A stretch of DNA of 8,479 nucleotides from Clostridia bacterium. GTDB taxonomy: Bacteria; Bacillota; Clostridia; TANB77; UBA1234. Of the stretch, positions 6,503 through 8,479 are shown one piece after another. The DNA is taken from NCBI GenBank assembly GCA_900753135.1, contig CAADXZ010000182.1, forward strand, positions 1 to 8,479, in the 5' to 3' direction. Every line of letters begins with the position of its first letter. Position 1 is the stretch's first letter. The notes under the pieces were generated by a model. The model saw only the letters and a list, made by a program, of their open reading frames with translations, had not been told where the DNA came from and did no database searches. The translations under genes were made by a program, and so were the position numbers.

Positions 6503-7189
6503 TTATATTATTACAATGTCTCTATTAGACTTAGAAAAAAGTTCTACTCCATCTTGTGTCAAAACGCCAGTATCTTCAATTCTAACACCAAATTCATTTT
6601 CTAAATATATTCCTGGTTCTATCGTAAACACCATATTTTCTAATAGCTCCGTACTTCTTTTTGGTGACAACACAGGATCTTCATGAACTTGTTTTCCCAC
6701 GCCGTGACCTAAAGCATGTGCATAATCATAACCTGCTTCCTGAATATTCTTTCTACCAAATGAATCAGCCACATCCGTCATAGTTCCAATAGTTATTCGA
6801 TTAGCAGCATTTTGATGTGCTTCTTTAACCAAATTATATATATCAATCTGCTTTTTTGTTGGCTCGCCAACAAAAATTGTTCTAGACATGTCTGAACAAT
6901 ACTCATCAAGTACACATCCAAAATCGAGTAAAATTATATCATTCTTTTTTACTACATTTTCAGATGGTGTTGAATGAATTAAAGCAGAATTAACTCCTGC
7001 CCCAACTATTGTATCAAAAGAATTTGCTGATGCACCATTTTTCATAAAAAATTCATCTATAGCTTTCGCAATTTCTATTTCTGTCATGCCAGCTTTTATA
7101 TATCCACAAATATATTCGAAGCACTTATCTCCTAAAAGTGCAGCGTTTTTCAACTTTTCAATTTCCTCTTTAGTTTTTATAATAGCCAT
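6503..7189 (-). CDS. M24 family metallopeptidase, Xaa-Pro peptidase type, catalytic domain only
   Basis: Pita-bread fold dinuclear metallopeptidase. All five metal ligands are present: D89 (ILLDFG), D100 (YCSDMSRT), H162 (ALGHGVG), E191 (FTIEPGIY) and E205 (VRIEDTGVL). H72 and H169 are probable substrate-side histidines. The blocks SFDTIVGAGVNSALIHSTP, CSDMSRTIFVGEPTKKQ and LSPKRSTELLENMVFTIEPG match Xaa-Pro dipeptidase/aminopeptidase P (M24B) better than methionine aminopeptidase, so cleavage of X-Pro peptides is the better guess. Xaa-Pro peptidases usually carry a creatinase-like N-terminal domain of about 120-130 residues; here the 228-residue protein starts straight at the catalytic domain. 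An in-frame ATG at 7234 would overlap the upstream gene; ATG at 7189 has GAGAGG 8 nt before it, in the 14-nt gap after the prepilin peptidase. Annotation pipelines may call it map. Confidence 0.85.
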   Translation of the reverse strand: MAIIKTKEEIEKLKNAALLGDKCFEYICGYIKAGMTEIEIAKAIDEFFMKNGASANSFDTIVGAGVNSALIHSTPSENVVKKNDIILLDFGCVLDEYCSDMSRTIFVGEPTKKQIDIYNLVKEAHQNAANRITIGTMTDVADSFGRKNIQEAGYDYAHALGHGVGKQVHEDPVLSPKRSTELLENMVFTIEPGIYLENEFGVRIEDTGVLTQDGVELFSKSNRDIVII

Positions 7190-7203
7190 TTTATTTTCCT
7201 CTC

Positions 7204-7902
7204 TTATATTCTCATCATAAGGCTTAAATACCATGGATAAGCAATAGTGTATGGAACAAACATTGTAAATATGGCAGCAATAACTATAAAAGGCCCAAAC
7301 GCCATATAATCCGTTGATTTTTTAATTTTTGTTGCCAATAAAATAATACTAATAACTGCTCCTATTGCAAACGAAATTATAAATATTTGAATTGTATTGT
7401 ATAATCCAAAGAATAAGCCTAGCATTCCCATAAGCTTGACATCACCTAGTCCCATGCCTTCTTTTCTATACGCAACAAGTGCAAATAAAGCTATAAGCAA
7501 AAATATTCCGGCACCTGCAAACATACCAAGTAACATATCAACACCACTCATAGTTTCAACAACTAATGCGATATATGCTAATATTATTCCAACAATGAAT
7601 CCTGCAAAATTAAGTCCGTTTGGTATTATCTGTGCCTTCATATCCACAAATGCATCCATAATCAATAATACACCCACAAATGAATATATTAAAAACTCAA
7701 ATGAAATCCCGAATCTATAAAACAAAGCTATCATGACAAGTGGTGTCAAAAGTGCAAGTTTTATATCAAACTTAGTTTTCTTAAATATAGTTTTCCATGT
7801 GATTTTTTCTTCATTACTAAATGCTTCAATTAGATTTTTCATATATGGTGTTATCCCAACACCTATTAAAGCAATAAGAATATTACATACTATTATTTCC
7901 AT
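7204..7902 (-). CDS. Prepilin peptidase, A24 family
   Basis: Integral membrane aspartic protease of the type IV prepilin peptidase family, which removes the short leader of prepilin-like proteins at the membrane. The two catalytic aspartates are visible: D87 in DMKAQIIPN and D154 in the GLGDVKLMG motif (GxGD). AFGPFIVIAA near residues 201-210 is also typical. About seven hydrophobic segments fill the 232-residue protein. The region that in PilD/ComC proteins holds paired cysteines and N-methylates the mature pilin is short (about 12-50) with no CxxC pairs, so the methyltransferase function is probably absent or degenerate. Upstream in-frame ATGs at 7926 and 7911 exist; ATG at 7902 has AAAGGA 8 nt before it and is preferred. 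It is first in the operon; no pilin or secretion gene is seen in the window. Confidence 0.88.
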   Translation of the reverse strand: MEIIVCNILIALIGVGITPYMKNLIEAFSNEEKITWKTIFKKTKFDIKLALLTPLVMIALFYRFGISFEFLIYSFVGVLLIMDAFVDMKAQIIPNGLNFAGFIVGIILAYIALVVETMSGVDMLLGMFAGAGIFLLIALFALVAYRKEGMGLGDVKLMGMLGLFFGLYNTIQIFIISFAIGAVISIILLATKIKKSTDYMAFGPFIVIAAIFTMFVPYTIAYPWYLSLMMRI

Positions 7903-7953
7903 TTCATACATCCTTTCAAGACACATTAATACTAGTCCACTAAAACTTACTAA

Positions 7954-7982
7954 AATATATCAATATTCCACACAAAAGTCAA
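7954..7982 (-). promoter_or_regulatory. Promoter of the prepilin peptidase-to-spoIIM operon
   Basis: On the minus strand TTGACT (7982-7977) and TATATT (7959-7954) are 17 bp apart. The predicted start near 7947 leaves a leader of about 45 nt. It is back to back with the plus-strand promoter at 8005-8033, with 22 bp between the two -35 boxes. Confidence 0.78.
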
Positions 7983-8004
7983 TATGTGACTAATTACTTA
8001 AATG

Positions 8005-8033
8005 TTGCATTTTAAGTTTTGTTATGATATAAT
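8005..8033 (+). promoter_or_regulatory. Promoter of the YvyF-like gene
   Basis: TTGCAT (8005-8010) and a perfect TATAAT (8028-8033) are 17 bp apart, with TGA directly before the -10 as in extended -10 promoters. The start is expected near 8040, giving a leader of about 57 nt. The pattern is housekeeping sigma, not the sigma-D/28 pattern expected for a late flagellar gene. Confidence 0.82.
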
Positions 8034-8096
8034 TTTACCAGTTTAAAAGTAGTTAATTTTGTCAATACTACCTATATACGGATTGGAGGAATTTTT

Positions 8097-8354
8097 ATGG
8101 AAATTAAGAAATGTACTAAATGTGGTGCTTTTATTACTACTGGTGCTGATGTTTGTGAATCATGTGCAACAAAAGCTAATTATAGCATGACATTATTAAA
8201 AAACTATTTTGATGAAACTCCAAATTTTGATTCAATATCTGCTGTTTCAGCTGCTACTGGTGTTTCTCCAGAATACGTTGAACGATATATAAATGAAAAC
8301 AACTATTATAACTCTGAAATTAGCACTAATACATTTAGCTCGATTCAATATTAG
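8097..8354 (+). CDS. YvyF-like small zinc-ribbon protein (TIGR03826 type)
   Basis: An 85-residue protein. The N-terminus carries C6-x2-C9 and C20-x2-C23 (KCTKCGAF and DVCESCA), a likely zinc ribbon. After a short helix, residues 45-68 (DSISAVSAATGVSPEYVERY) look like a helix-turn-helix of the type seen at the end of YvyF. This architecture resembles the flagellar-operon protein family TIGR03826, encoded beside flgM in Bacillus and clostridia; the molecular role of that family is not settled and I do not assign one. Here no flagellar gene is next to it. GGAGG (8085-8089) lies 7 nt before the ATG. It is the only plus-strand gene, a single-gene unit with its own promoter and terminator. A generic zinc-ribbon DNA-binding protein is the alternative. 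Confidence 0.8.
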   Translation: MEIKKCTKCGAFITTGADVCESCATKANYSMTLLKNYFDETPNFDSISAVSAATGVSPEYVERYINENNYYNSEISTNTFSSIQY

Positions 8355-8380
8355 AAATATTTCTATTTAATAGATTTTTT

Positions 8381-8405
8381 AAAAGAGTCGGTTGACTCTT
8401 TTTTT
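8381..8405 (+). terminator. Intrinsic terminator of the YvyF-like gene
   Basis: AAAAGAGTC (8381-8389) and GACTCTTTT (8394-8402) form a perfect 9-bp stem with a GGTT loop, ending in a T-run to 8405. It begins 27 nt after the stop codon, and the right-hand repeat element follows directly. Confidence 0.92.
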
Positions 8406-8479
8406 GTACAATCGAAAGGTAATGAATTTAGTAATGTGCATCTTTCCTATTGTATAAAAACTTTAATTTATACGAGAGA
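8406..8479 (+). repeat. Right copy of the hairpin-plus-tail element
   Basis: The element starts right after a terminator T-tract. Arms TACAATCGAAAG (8407-8418) and CTTTCCTATTGTA (8442-8454) pair with one imperfection around a 23-nt loop, then an A-run and the tail CTTTAATTTATACGAGAGA (8461-8479). It is inverted relative to the copy at 12-98; the tail differs at one position, and the loop start TAATGAATTT resembles TAACAAATTT of the left copy. The window ends exactly with the shared tail, so the element may continue. Confidence 0.75.

Noticed and set aside
6503..7189. Methionine aminopeptidase (map)
   Set aside because: Size fits, but the SFDTIVGAGVNSALIHSTP and CSDMSRTIFVGEP blocks and the SPKRSTxL region are of the Xaa-Pro peptidase type. 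Kept only as an alternative.
403..8354. Phage, CRISPR, toxin-antitoxin or defence system
   Set aside because: No direct-repeat array, transposase, integrase other than XerD, or small antitoxin-toxin pair is present. The genes are core functions with intact active sites.
8461..8479. Tail ending in GAGAGA as the start of a 16S rRNA gene at a broken contig end
   Set aside because: The left copy continues with TTTTCTTCC rather than the TTTGATCCTGG expected at a 16S 5' end.

Overview
The window is very AT-rich, uses the standard code, and has strong GGAGG-type ribosome binding sites and consensus TTGACA/TATAAT promoters. It also carries a T-box tRNA-sensing leader, a SpoIIM sporulation protein, TmcAL and a DUF1189 protein. 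Together these point to a spore-forming low-GC Gram-positive bacterium (Bacillota, most likely Clostridia), chromosomal core rather than plasmid or phage. I cannot name the species.

Layout. Nearly everything is on the minus strand. From right to left, a promoter at 7954-7982 starts a probable operon: prepilin peptidase (A24), a short M24 metallopeptidase of Xaa-Pro peptidase type, a DUF1189 membrane protein, tmcAL, rnhA and spoIIM. Internal gaps are about 12 to 73 nt and I see no internal terminator. xerD follows with its own promoter and ends in a clear intrinsic terminator. asnS follows from its own promoter, whose -35 box lies in that terminator's U-tract side. Nine bases past the asnS stop a near-perfect promoter starts a T-box leader (about 359 down to 99). 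Its specifier reads most naturally as AAC (Asn), and its target gene lies beyond the left edge. On the plus strand, divergent from the operon, a small four-cysteine YvyF-like protein (8097-8354) has its own promoter and terminator.

Functional themes are household: aminoacylation, tRNA-Met wobble acetylation, RNA:DNA hybrid removal, chromosome dimer resolution, peptide turnover and sporulation engulfment. A type IV-like prepilin peptidase and a flagellar-operon-like protein share a divergent promoter region.

The most unusual thing is at the edges. Positions 12-98 (minus) and 8406-8479 (plus) are inverted copies of one non-coding element. Each starts right after the T-tract of an intrinsic terminator. 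Each forms a 12-13 bp hairpin with arms AATAGGAAAG-like/CTTTCCTATT-like, shows compensatory base changes between copies, and ends in the same tail CTTTAATTTATRCGAGAGA. I do not recognise it. The window ends inside or just past this tail on both sides, as expected if a multi-copy repeat broke an assembly. Apart from the edge elements, all gene-free stretches hold only promoters, leaders and terminators. The one longer than about 300 bases (1-402) is filled by the left repeat, the T-box leader and its promoter.
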